A stretch of DNA of 33,075 bases from a virus. Under the pieces are notes generated by a model. The model worked only from the letters and a program-made list of their open reading frames with translations. It made no database searches and had not been told where the DNA came from. The first letter of the stretch is position 1. Each line of letters begins with the position of its first letter. Below, one piece after another: positions 1-5,817 of the stretch. The DNA lies in the IMG/VR virus record IMGVR_UViG_3300037963_000506, positions 1-33,075 of that record; one strand, 5' to 3'. The position numbers and the translations under genes are program-made.

Positions 1-1
1 T

Positions 2-133
2 ATCGAGATACTCAAGCGTAATCCTAATGTTATGCGGTTCTATAGTGAAAGTGATTTACATATGATCTTTGAGTTTGAATTAAGTGATGCAGTAAGGAAC
101 TATGATGAGCAATTTAAAGAAACCAAACACTAA
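2..133 (+). CDS. 3' end of a truncated unknown gene
   Basis: An open frame enters from the left edge and stops at TAA 131-133, giving the last 43 residues of a protein. The fragment contains MRFYSESDLHMIFEFE and ends KETKH. It is charged and probably helical, and shows no motif I recognise. It overlaps the start of the next gene by 32 bases in another frame, which is typical of the tight packing here. An internal ATG exists, so a very short complete gene is possible, but the frame stays open up to the edge and truncation is more likely. Confidence 0.55.
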   Translation: MEILKRNPNVMRFYSESDLHMIFEFELSDAVRNYDEQFKETKH

Positions 134-389
134 ATATACAGAGCAAGAAGTAAGATCTATTGTAGAAGAAATCAGAGAACAAGATAAAGAAATAAAACAA
201 CTACAAGCTATCATCAGATCACAGCGTAAGATTCGTACACCAAGAGAGTACATGAAGATTATGGCATGGTCATTTGTTGGTCTTGTAATTTCTGGATTAC
301 CTGTATTTGCTTATGGTCGTAATGCTTGGCAGATGACAGCGTATTATATCAACAAAGCATTATGGGAAACAAAGGAGTTCTGGTACTAA
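102..389 (+). CDS. small membrane protein with N-terminal coiled coil
   Basis: This 95-residue protein has a charged, heptad-like N-terminal half (about residues 12-45, rich in E, K, Q and I) followed by one hydrophobic segment at about 52-71 (IMAWSFVGLVISGLPVFAY). That suggests a single-pass membrane protein with a cytoplasmic coiled coil. The start has two consecutive ATG codons (102 and 105) preceded by AAGGAAC. The stop TAA overlaps the next ATG as TAATG, so the two genes are probably translationally coupled. The function is unknown. A role in membrane remodelling or superinfection control is only a guess. Confidence 0.6.
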   Translation: MMSNLKKPNTKYTEQEVRSIVEEIREQDKEIKQLQAIIRSQRKIRTPREYMKIMAWSFVGLVISGLPVFAYGRNAWQMTAYYINKALWETKEFWY

Positions 390-631
390 TGGATGAGATA
401 ATAAAAAAGATAACAGCTATCATATCAGATATACATGATAGACAATCTAAACATACTACAGATATAATAAAATCTAGGTATGAAGTATTAGAATTACTAA
501 AGATATTGAAAGATTATAACTTAATTACTACTGAAGATATCAGTAGAATTTATAAGAAAGGAGAAGAATATGAACAATCCAGTAATGAATCCAGAGGATC
601 AACAGGAGATATACATCAAAGCCTATCCTAA
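389..631 (+). CDS. hypothetical helical protein
   Basis: An 80-residue, mostly helical protein beginning MDEIIKKITAIISDIHD. I chose the ATG at 389 because it forms a TAATG overlap with the upstream stop and has AAAGGAG about 12 bases ahead; a longer frame would start inside the upstream gene. The C-terminal part (from about residue 60) overlaps the next gene and is rich in S, E and G. No family recognised. Confidence 0.55.
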   Translation: MDEIIKKITAIISDIHDRQSKHTTDIIKSRYEVLELLKILKDYNLITTEDISRIYKKGEEYEQSSNESRGSTGDIHQSLS

Positions 632-818
632 AATTAAATGGACAAGCCAAGATGGTAAGTATGTACCTGATGGTATCGAAGGATATATACCTATTCAAGT
701 TACTAATAGCTTGATGATTGAGATTAATAAGTTAATATCTTATGAGTCTGCGCAAGCATTAGTAGATAATCCTAAGATTGCATTTAGTGTAATAGCTAAA
801 CCATCTTATATAAAATAG
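570..818 (+). CDS. hypothetical protein (82 aa)
   Basis: The start at 570 has a good ribosome binding site (AAAGGAG at 559-565). The product has a Lys/Trp/Gly-containing N-terminal half (IKWTSQDGKYVPDGIEGYIP) that looks beta-rich and a helical C-terminal half. It overlaps the end of the preceding gene by 62 bases in a different frame, and the strong RBS supports it as real. It is the last gene before a 240-base non-coding stretch that carries strong hairpins. Function unknown. Confidence 0.6.
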   Translation: MNNPVMNPEDQQEIYIKAYPKIKWTSQDGKYVPDGIEGYIPIQVTNSLMIEINKLISYESAQALVDNPKIAFSVIAKPSYIK

Positions 819-1058
819 AGTTTCTCCCCTGAGAAATGGGTGGTAGGTTTGTCCTATATCCTGCCACCTTAAAATATTTGAGTACAGAGTGAAGCTTAAT
901 TAAAACAACATAATTCTAGATTGAGAAATGTTTTAAATATGACTAAACATGGTACTTAATAGGTAGAGAGGAATTGTGTGCGAGGATTCGAAATCTAGAA
1001 TAAAAATGCCGCACCTCTAGCTTTTCTCTCTACTGCTATATTAGAAAGGTTCTAAACT
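819..1058 (+). ncRNA. structured intergenic element, possible ncRNA or leader
   Basis: There is no gene in these 240 bases, but several strong pairings are visible. TTTCTC 821-826 pairs with GAGAAA 831-836. GGTGGTAGG 839-847 pairs with CCTGCCACC 860-868 (one G-U). ATTCTAGATT 913-922 pairs with AATCTAGAAT 992-1001 (10 perfect pairs). GTAGAGAGGAA 963-973 pairs with TTTCTCTCTAC 1023-1033 (one G-U). GTGCG 978-982 pairs with CGCAC 1010-1014. The third pairing crosses the fourth and fifth, so a pseudoknot is possible. The element ends about 25 bases before the start at 1059, which has AAAGG at 1045-1049. It could be a terminator followed by a regulatory leader, a riboswitch-like RNA or a free small RNA. 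I could not match it to a known class. Confidence 0.45.
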
Positions 1059-1220
1059 ATGGATGTAAGTGTAATGAATGATGAGTTCCATGAATGGTTA
1101 GATCAATGTCCTGTACAATGGTTCAGAATACAAAATGGAAAGCATTATAATGATGATGGATCATTTTATGAAGGAGCAAGTTATATGTTTCTTAAAGAAG
1201 ATGAGGAGGATGAAGAATGA
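1059..1220 (+). CDS. small acidic protein (53 aa)
   Basis: A 53-residue protein starts at ATG 1059, with AAAGG upstream. It contains two tryptophans (HEWLDQCPVQWFRIQ), a glycine/aspartate turn, and a very acidic C-terminus ending KEDEEDEE. Its stop overlaps the next start as ATGA. The acidic tail and small size are seen in phage proteins that bind host nucleic-acid enzymes or mimic DNA, but nothing specific is recognisable. It is the first gene downstream of the structured element at 819-1058, so it may be what that element controls. Confidence 0.55.
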   Translation: MDVSVMNDEFHEWLDQCPVQWFRIQNGKHYNDDGSFYEGASYMFLKEDEEDEE

Positions 1221-1405
1221 GTTTTAATTTAAATCAATTTGTACAATACATGGATCAAGTCAAAGATAAAGACTGGGTTGATGAACATCTAATCATTGAT
1301 GGTCTTGACAAAGATACAGCTAATAAAATAAAAGATAAGATAAGAGAAAGATTAAGAGATGAACAATTACCAAGAACAGAAAGCAATGAGAAACGGAAAG
1401 TATAA
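1217..1405 (+). CDS. hypothetical helical protein (62 aa)
   Basis: The start overlaps the previous stop (ATGA at 1217-1220), with GAGGAGGATGAAG directly upstream acting as ribosome binding site. The sequence is helical and strongly charged: MSFNLNQFVQYMDQVKDKDW, then a Lys/Arg/Glu-rich C-terminal half. No known family recognised. Coupled to both neighbours. Confidence 0.6.
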   Translation: MSFNLNQFVQYMDQVKDKDWVDEHLIIDGLDKDTANKIKDKIRERLRDEQLPRTESNEKRKV

Positions 1406-1592
1406 GGCATTTTATTTAAGTGAAAGACAACACGATAAAGTAAATAATATACTAAAAGAATGCCAAGATCTTACTCTCAAACAAATCAATGAGTTATATC
1501 CTGGTACAAAAAAAGTATTAATTAATATTACTGAGAAAGATATTATGATGATTGCTTTAGAAAGTTATCTAATAGAGTTACGAAGTAAATAG
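1386..1592 (+). CDS. hypothetical protein (68 aa)
   Basis: I place the start at ATG 1386 (product begins MRNGKYKAFYLSERQ), preceded by AGAAAG; an in-frame ATG at 1359 would add nine residues. The protein has mixed charge and looks helical, with ILKECQDLTLKQINELYPG and a C-terminal IMMIALESYLIELRSK helix. It could be a small DNA- or protein-binding factor, but there is no diagnostic motif. It is the last gene of the left + strand operon and is followed by a hairpin-rich region. Confidence 0.55.
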   Translation: MRNGKYKAFYLSERQHDKVNNILKECQDLTLKQINELYPGTKKVLINITEKDIMMIALESYLIELRSK

Positions 1593-1773
1593 ATATTCGG
1601 ATGTTAAAACGGTTTAACCAAGTGTATACCCATCCGATAGAGAGAGATGACAGAAGGTACCTAATCACATTGATAGATCATTCGGCTATGTGATCTCTCT
1701 CGCTAAAATATTCTCAAGAGAACAGAGAGCCGAAGTCGTGTCAGAGTCGCAATCTGGTGGCGTTAGGCTCTCG
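1593..1773. terminator. convergent hairpin array, probable bidirectional terminator
   Basis: Two operons meet here and 181 bases contain no gene. Visible stems are TCGGATG 1597-1603 with CATCCGA 1631-1637, enclosing TTAAA/TTTAA (1604-1608 and 1613-1617); GAGAGAGAT 1640-1648 with ATCTCTCTC 1693-1701, enclosing ATCACAT 1664-1670 and ATGTGAT 1688-1694; TTCTC/GAGAA around 1711-1722; and GAGAGCC 1725-1731 with GGCTCTC 1766-1772. The last is followed on the + strand by TTTTT at 1780-1784, like a rho-independent terminator with a long loop. The density of structure is more than one terminator needs. Confidence 0.5.
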
Positions 1774-2133
1774 CTATAATTTTTCTTTGAAGTAATCAAG
1801 CAGCCATTTATTCTCACGGAAGATACCGATCCAATAGTTACTGAAGTTGTTGACGATTCTTTCTTCAACATCATCTTTATCTAATGCACCACCTTCGTTT
1901 GTCTCACAGGTGAGCCAGGCTATAGAGTGCATGAGTTCGTGGAATACTGTGTTGGCCTCATCAATATCTGATAGACCTGCTTGTATTTGAATTAGGTTTT
2001 TACGTTTGAGATAGTGTCCGTAACAATCAGTAAGATTGTCATCACCAAAATCTGGGGTAGTTAATTCTATTTTAATATCAGTACAATGGACTTTGACTGA
2101 TTTATTATTAATGGACTGTTTGGTCTTTGACAT
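1774..2133 (-). CDS. zinc metallopeptidase-like protein (HExxH)
   Basis: This 119-residue protein carries the zinc-binding motif HELMH at residues 65-69 (context TVFHELMHSIAWL) and a downstream VEERIVNNFS segment at about 89-98, whose glutamates could give the third ligand. This arrangement is typical of compact phage metallopeptidases of the SprT/ImmA-like minizincin type. The substrate is unknown; cleavage of a host regulator or a processing role are possibilities. The start at 2133 lies inside the previous gene, so translation is probably coupled, and I see no clear Shine-Dalgarno. It is the last gene of the - strand island and ends in the convergent hairpin region. Confidence 0.7.
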   Translation of the reverse strand: MSKTKQSINNKSVKVHCTDIKIELTTPDFGDDNLTDCYGHYLKRKNLIQIQAGLSDIDEANTVFHELMHSIAWLTCETNEGGALDKDDVEERIVNNFSNYWIGIFRENKWLLDYFKEKL

Positions 2134-2353
2134 AATGTGTATGTAGCTGATCCTCTAAATTATCTATATAGTCTTGCATATCTTCTTCTTCGCATACGAT
2201 CTCAAGATAGATCTTAGCAGATATAAGTTTCCCTATAGCATTAGCTACTTTGTAAGGACAGTCTAGACTTTCTTGGATACCACTTACTAGTCTATCCATA
2301 TCTAGATCTTTAAGATATCTTTCTGATTTAGAAAGTTGTTTGTTATCAGGCAC
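2108..2353 (-). CDS. hypothetical protein (81 aa)
   Basis: The start is GTG at 2353 with GAGGTG about 8 bases upstream. The product is helical and acidic, with an alternating charged/hydrophobic pattern (YKVANAIGKLISAKIYLEIV, then EEEDMQDYIDNLEDQL). It overlaps the metallopeptidase start by 26 bases. No family recognised. The constant pairing with the peptidase gene could mean a partner or an inhibitor, but that is inference only. Confidence 0.6.
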   Translation of the reverse strand: MPDNKQLSKSERYLKDLDMDRLVSGIQESLDCPYKVANAIGKLISAKIYLEIVCEEEDMQDYIDNLEDQLHTHYVKDQTVH

Positions 2354-2391
2354 TTAGATACACCTCTGGTTATTCTAATTACTTTTATAAG

Positions 2392-2670
2392 TTAAGGATT
2401 ACGTTTGTCAAGGGATACTTTGTACAGTATAGCTGCATAGATACCGGGTTCAAGATTACGTTCTATCCAGAATCTACGCTCTCCGTAATGATGTAGTTTG
2501 TGATGACACATAGGACATAAAGGTACAGTCCAGCAATCATCAGACTTCATAGACATACCATTAGGTTTGATATGAGTCAGGTGATGAGCCTGAATATCTA
2601 TATCAGTCTTGCAGTAAGAACAGGGATTATCCCTAACATTCTTTAGATGTTTAACGTCTCTTATTGCCAC
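2392..2670 (-). CDS. HNH-type nuclease-like zinc protein
   Basis: The 92-residue product has a CxxC at residues 17-20 (CSYC), the segment IQAHHLTHIK with H29, H30 and H33, and a second knuckle LCPMCHHKLHHYG with C52, C55, H56, H57, H60 and H61. This matches the layout of small phage HNH/DUF968- or Ref-like proteins, which nick or cut DNA through a beta-beta-alpha-metal site. I use the GTG at 2670 as start; AAAGGTAAT lies upstream and the start overlaps the upstream gene by 20 bases. It may act in recombination or host DNA breakdown, or be a homing-type nuclease; there is no sign of an intron or of a target gene interrupted by it. Confidence 0.72.
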   Translation of the reverse strand: MAIRDVKHLKNVRDNPCSYCKTDIDIQAHHLTHIKPNGMSMKSDDCWTVPLCPMCHHKLHHYGERRFWIERNLEPGIYAAILYKVSLDKRNP

Positions 2671-3142
2671 GGATAGTATTACCTTTGTCTTTTAATCCGT
2701 AGAATATTGATGCTTCATCAAGAGCTTCACGGAATCTAACACCACCTCTGGCTTTAGATAGTTTAAATTTAGCATTCATTTGTTTAATAGTATTACCAAA
2801 ACCACAAACATATTCAAGAAGTTCGTAAGGTTTTTGACCAATAACACTATGCAATCTATTAAGTTCTTGGATAGCATCTAGTTTATTATCAGCTATTGTA
2901 GGATTAGCAGAATGATCTACTCGTACACCTATCTCTGGTTTAGAAATAAGTTGAGACATCTCCCACTTCCTTCTAAAGATAGAGCCAGCTGCATATTGAA
3001 TGTGATCTATATGTCTACGATAATACATAGTCTCTATAGAAGATTCACGGATGTTTACAATATGTGCAGGTTTATTCTTATTTGGTTGAGTGATTATGAT
3101 TTCTCTATTATAATTAAAATGAGGTTCATCAAAGTTGGACAT
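2651..3142 (-). CDS. DUF6456-like helical protein
   Basis: A 163-residue protein starting MSNFDEPHFN at 3142. A longer frame exists upstream but would run through the divergent + strand gene, so I reject it. Residues about 40-160 are helical and read like the DUF6456 family: an AAGSIFRRKWE segment, then ELNRLHSVIG, YVCGFGNTI and a C-terminal RFREALDEASIFYG. That family occurs in alphaproteobacteria and their phages and is thought to bind DNA. The C-terminus is basic (NTIRGNKRR). There is no Shine-Dalgarno sequence; ATTTTTTAT directly precedes the ATG. It is the first gene of the - strand island and may be its regulator. Confidence 0.6.
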   Translation of the reverse strand: MSNFDEPHFNYNREIIITQPNKNKPAHIVNIRESSIETMYYRRHIDHIQYAAGSIFRRKWEMSQLISKPEIGVRVDHSANPTIADNKLDAIQELNRLHSVIGQKPYELLEYVCGFGNTIKQMNAKFKLSKARGGVRFREALDEASIFYGLKDKGNTIRGNKRR

Positions 3143-3176
3143 ATAAAAAATATAAGTTATTCGAGAAAGGAATACA
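3143..3176. promoter_or_regulatory. 34-base divergent intergenic region
   Basis: Two operons start back to back here: the - strand island at 3142 and the exonuclease operon at 3177. The spacer is AT-rich, with ATATAAAAAATATAAG at 3141-3156, which can supply -10-like elements on both strands, and GAGAAAGGA as ribosome binding site for the + gene. No convincing -35 box fits inside the spacer, so any promoter must extend into the coding ends. This is the only place where divergent control can sit. Confidence 0.35.
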
Positions 3177-3905
3177 ATGAAAATAAATGAGTACAGACAT
3201 AGTGCAAGTAAGGGTAATGATTGGTATGGTAATCCTTCACTATGGATATACAGAAACTTATTAGGTAAACGATCCGAGACTACACCCCGTATGGCTATGG
3301 GTAACTCAGCAGAATTTGGTTGCGCTATCAATCTATTCTATAACAGGTCAGATGCTGATGTAGTAGAACATTGCACAAAACATATGGTCAATCAGTTTGA
3401 TGGTGAATGGTTTGACGAAACAGACAAAGTAGGTGGTATAGCTTTAAACTTGATTAAAGGTATCAAAGAAGCGTATCCTGATATTGGGGTACCTCACCTA
3501 TTCCAGAGCTACAAACGTCACAGATTGGACACCCTAGACTATCCTATCACTACTGTAACAGACTTTGAATGGGAGAACCTAATTATAGATACTAAAGCTA
3601 CCCTAGCCGTACCATCACAGCCAAGAGAAGATCATGTAAGGCAACAGTCTTTGTATTCAGTATTGTTGGGTAAGCCAGTAACATTGGTCTATGCGTCACA
3701 TAAAAAGTTCAAAGTGTTTGAATTAACTGACGAAATGATTAGCCAAAATTATAAGACTATGATAAATTCGTTTGAGTCTTTAGAAGTATTTATGGCTAAC
3801 GTACCCAATACAGAAACAGCAATGAAAATGATACCACTTAATACTGATGGGTATAAGTGGAGTGAGGAGGATCGTGAGTACGCTAAAGAGAATTGGAACA
3901 ATTAA
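3177..3905 (+). CDS. PD-(D/E)XK exonuclease, RecB/Cas4-like
   Basis: The 242-residue protein has the RecB-type nuclease signature: a conserved acidic residue in GNSAEFG (E46), D129 in VTDF, the core strand and catalytic pair in LIIDTKA (D138, K140), and a following helix motif RQQSLYS (Q156-Y160). This is known from phage exonucleases that resect double-stranded DNA ends for recombination or recycle host DNA. The next gene encodes an SSB-like protein, which supports a recombination/replication role. GAGAAAGGA precedes the ATG. No helicase or annealase is visible next to it, so a partner may lie outside the window or come from the host. Confidence 0.8.
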   Translation: MKINEYRHSASKGNDWYGNPSLWIYRNLLGKRSETTPRMAMGNSAEFGCAINLFYNRSDADVVEHCTKHMVNQFDGEWFDETDKVGGIALNLIKGIKEAYPDIGVPHLFQSYKRHRLDTLDYPITTVTDFEWENLIIDTKATLAVPSQPREDHVRQQSLYSVLLGKPVTLVYASHKKFKVFELTDEMISQNYKTMINSFESLEVFMANVPNTETAMKMIPLNTDGYKWSEEDREYAKENWNN

Positions 3906-3921
3906 CTACAAGGAGAAATAT

Positions 3922-4440
3922 ATGGAGTTAAATAAATCAGTAGGTAAAGTAGATTATATATCTGCACCTAAACCAGGTAAGGATCAATGGTTCATGCCTG
4001 TTGTACTAAATCAAAGTGGAACTAAGATAAAGTTCTATTGTAAGTTTGATCCACAAGTAACAGTTGGTGATGAAGTTCTAGTACATTATGGACAAGAACG
4101 TAATGGTAATGCTACTGCATTCAAAGTAGAAAGACCAGATAAAGATATCAATGAAGCAGGTGGTGGAGCGAAAGCGACACCAAATAATTCTAAGGCTTTA
4201 CCACAAGATATGATAGCAGTAGGATTGGCTGGTCGAATAACTGAAGTGCTTATGACGTTACACCATGAGAAAGGTATCCAATTAAAAGATCCAGCAGGTG
4301 AAGTAGCTAAATGGATTTTAATAGGTCAAGAAGGATACAACAATGCAACTAATGATGTAGTAGATCAAATTAAAGATGCATACCCTGGTACAACTATAAA
4401 GAATGTTGATGATGATATTGATGATGAAGTACCATTCTAG
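3922..4440 (+). CDS. single-stranded DNA-binding protein-like
   Basis: The start at 3922 has a strong AGGAG at 3911-3915; a longer frame from 3847 would lie inside the exonuclease and is rejected. The 172-residue protein begins with a beta-rich segment (about residues 1-75: KIKFYCKFDPQVTVGDEVLV) that could be an OB fold. It continues through a Gly/Asn linker and a helical region and ends in the acidic tail DDDIDDEVPF. That ending closely resembles the C-terminal tip of bacterial SSB (...DDIPF), which docks replication and repair enzymes. Function by motif: coating single-stranded DNA made by the upstream exonuclease. The N-terminal assignment is less certain than the tail. Confidence 0.72.
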   Translation: MELNKSVGKVDYISAPKPGKDQWFMPVVLNQSGTKIKFYCKFDPQVTVGDEVLVHYGQERNGNATAFKVERPDKDINEAGGGAKATPNNSKALPQDMIAVGLAGRITEVLMTLHHEKGIQLKDPAGEVAKWILIGQEGYNNATNDVVDQIKDAYPGTTIKNVDDDIDDEVPF

Positions 4441-4457
4441 AAAGGAAAATAAATAAA

Positions 4458-4610
4458 ATGAGATCATTTAAATATGATAAAACAGGTGCAGGTAAACCTG
4501 GAGTTCGATCTGGACTTAGAGTTAATAATTATATAGTTGATAGCAAAACTACATTTCGTAACAAAAAAAGATTATGGAATAAGTTGATAAGTCAACAAAA
4601 TAATAAATAG
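4458..4610 (+). CDS. small basic protein (50 aa)
   Basis: ATG 4458 follows AAAGGAAAAT at 4441-4450. The 50-residue product has about twelve lysines and arginines, begins MRSFKYDKTGAGKPGVRSGL and ends RLWNKLISQQNNK. The basic, glycine-containing N-terminus suggests nucleic acid binding. It lies between the SSB-like gene and an unknown, with its own ribosome binding site, so it is probably translated. No family recognised. Confidence 0.5.
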   Translation: MRSFKYDKTGAGKPGVRSGLRVNNYIVDSKTTFRNKKRLWNKLISQQNNK

Positions 4611-4621
4611 AAAGGAGTAAC

Positions 4622-4945
4622 ATGACAATCATTACAAGAGAAGGTATGGAGAAAGCTCTCCAACAAAACTACGATAACGAAGATACTGAGGCAGAACATG
4701 TAGCTCAAGCTAGTTATGTTAAGGAGTATCTAAGAACTGTATTGGCTGAACAAGTATTCAAAGCTCCAAATGATTTATCAGGTGCAATGAAAGAACATTG
4801 GGCCAGACAAAGTGATGAATACAAACAACATCTACTAGCTATGAAAGAATCTATAAGACTCAAAGAGAAAGATAACTTCCGTAGAAAAGATAATGATATG
4901 TATTGTTCTCAGTTTCAATCACTAACCAAAGCTGGTGCTATATGA
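4622..4945 (+). CDS. hypothetical helical protein (107 aa)
   Basis: A good ribosome binding site (AAAGGAG at 4611-4617) precedes the start. The product is almost entirely helical and charged, with YVKEYLRTVLAEQVFKAP and HLLAMKESIRLKEKDNFRRK. It ends at a TGA that overlaps the next ATG (ATGA). It has no membrane segment and no metal site. Its place between SSB-like and MazG-like genes suggests DNA or nucleotide metabolism, but the function cannot be read from the sequence. Confidence 0.6.
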   Translation: MTIITREGMEKALQQNYDNEDTEAEHVAQASYVKEYLRTVLAEQVFKAPNDLSGAMKEHWARQSDEYKQHLLAMKESIRLKEKDNFRRKDNDMYCSQFQSLTKAGAI

Positions 4946-5175
4946 TAGACGCTGTAAAGAAACTTTGTAAAGATGAGTTGGTTAGTAAGATCTGTGCGAA
5001 AATGATTGAACGATCAAACAACGGAACTATAGAATATGGTAATACTATGCGTACTGCTAATAAACCTTTACTTCAATGGATTGAAGATACACAAGAGGAA
5101 TTGGCAGATGCCATTGTGTACCTTGAGAAAGTAAAGGAACTTATCAATGACACCAGAACAAAACTTATGGGTTAA
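4942..5175 (+). CDS. possible MazG-like nucleotide pyrophosphohydrolase fragment-size protein
   Basis: I take the ATG at 4942 (ATGA overlap) as start, giving 77 residues. The line GTIEYGNTM followed by WIEDTQEELADAIVYLEKV resembles small phage proteins with an all-alpha NTP pyrophosphatase layout, in which an EExxD-like helix binds Mg2+ (here E-E-L-A-D-A). These enzymes hydrolyse NTPs or dNTPs to the monophosphate. The protein is shorter than a full MazG domain (about 100 residues), so it may be inactive, oligomeric or an unrelated helical protein. Its context in the DNA module fits. The function is an inference. Confidence 0.5.
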   Translation: MIDAVKKLCKDELVSKICAKMIERSNNGTIEYGNTMRTANKPLLQWIEDTQEELADAIVYLEKVKELINDTRTKLMG

Positions 5176-5431
5176 TGTTATAGCCCAACAATTCCATGAT
5201 GCGACTAGAAAGATACTTCCACCTAAACGTAAGAAGAATGGCAAGACTCAAGACAGACCAAATAATAATTCTATATATCTAGCTCGCAATTGGTTAACTG
5301 ACAACACAGAAGATTTTCAAATAGTTTGTAGCCTGGCAGGATTAGAACCTGAATGGGTAATGAGAGAATATAAAAGAGTTGAAGCTGGTGGATCTGATAA
5401 AGCCTGGAGCAAGAGAGTTAATTATGTATAA
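5147..5431 (+). CDS. hypothetical phage protein (94 aa)
   Basis: The start at 5147 has AAAGGAAC seven bases upstream and overlaps the previous gene by 29 bases. The N-terminal third carries a basic patch (PPKRKKNGKTQDR); the C-terminal part reads ARNWLTDNTEDFQIVCSLAG followed by LEPEWVMREYKR, a pattern (Wl...F..vC.laGl.p..v) I associate with small helical phage proteins that may hold a helix-turn-helix. It closes the + strand DNA module, and its last 14 bases overlap the end of the convergent late operon. Confidence 0.6.
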   Translation: MTPEQNLWVNVIAQQFHDATRKILPPKRKKNGKTQDRPNNNSIYLARNWLTDNTEDFQIVCSLAGLEPEWVMREYKRVEAGGSDKAWSKRVNYV

Positions 5432-5603
5432 GATGATATACAAACTTAATACCTTTTTTAAGAAACTTTTTAATTAGAAACTTTCCAATACGGACAGGAA
5501 TAAGGATAGGAGCAGCCAAAATATCAAGGCAAAGAATACCAACATCCACTCCCATATCAATCGTGTTATCAGCATTAGCTTGTTTCTTGATCCATTTATT
5601 CAT
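5418..5603 (-). CDS. small membrane-associated basic protein
   Basis: A 61-residue protein with one hydrophobic stretch at about residues 20-38 (VGILCLDILAAPILIPVRI) followed by a strongly basic, amphipathic end (FLIKKFLKKGIKFVYHLI). It has no clear Shine-Dalgarno, so it may depend on coupling with the preceding gene, whose end it overlaps by 8 bases. It is the last gene of the late operon. A cationic amphipathic helix beside a membrane segment could disturb membranes, so a lysis accessory role is possible but unproven. Confidence 0.5.
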   Translation of the reverse strand: MNKWIKKQANADNTIDMGVDVGILCLDILAAPILIPVRIGKFLIKKFLKKGIKFVYHLIHN

Positions 5604-5817
5604 AGATTTTTTTAATTTTTAATCTTCCCATATCTTCATACACTTCAGCTTTTACTTCTTTGCATTGCATATAGATACCTGCTTGTTCTTCACCTATGTT
5701 ACGAGAGATAATACGTTTTTGTTTAAGACAATCGCTAAGACCATCAGTTGGAACCATCTCTACTGTAGAGCCGTTTTGTATCATAAGTATTGCAAATACA
5801 ACTTTAATGGTTTCCAT
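5596..5817 (-). CDS. small protein with hydrophobic N-terminus
   Basis: The 73-residue product starts METIKVVFAILMIQNGST, a short hydrophobic stretch that could be a weak signal or edge strand. A mixed-charge part with two cysteines (C30 and C52) follows. The ribosome binding site GAGG lies about 11 bases upstream and the gene overlaps its upstream neighbour by 14 bases. No lipobox is evident, so I do not call it an outer-membrane spanin. Function unknown. Confidence 0.5.
   Translation of the reverse strand: METIKVVFAILMIQNGSTVEMVPTDGLSDCLKQKRIISRNIGEEQAGIYMQCKEVKAEVYEDMGRLKIKKIYE

Noticed and set aside
821-840. H-type pseudoknot in which loop CCC 827-829 would pair with GGG 838-840
   Set aside because: The first connecting loop would have no bases, which is sterically not workable; the simple hairpin is more likely.
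950-1014. tRNA-like elements (AATAGGTAGAG resembling a D-loop and GATTCGAAATC resembling a T-arm)
   Set aside because: The distance between the two parts is about 11 bases too short for an anticodon arm, the T-stem has only three pairs and no acceptor stem closes around it. No tRNA is called.
1686-1874. Open frame of 62 residues on the - strand overlapping the metallopeptidase end
   Set aside because: It runs out of frame through the peptidase gene and the hairpin region, and has low-complexity Ser/Thr composition without its own ribosome site.
2912-3190. + strand open frame of 92 residues
   Set aside because: It is antisense to the DUF6456-like gene, rich in Tyr/Ile/Arg and without a credible start.
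3143-3331. Longer N-terminal extension of the DUF6456-like gene
   Set aside because: It would read antisense through the exonuclease gene and create a hydrophobic stretch unlike the family; the ATG at 3142 is preferred.
5596-5817. Outer-membrane spanin (lipoprotein)
   Set aside because: The hydrophobic start is not followed by a lipobox cysteine; the first cysteine is at residue 30.
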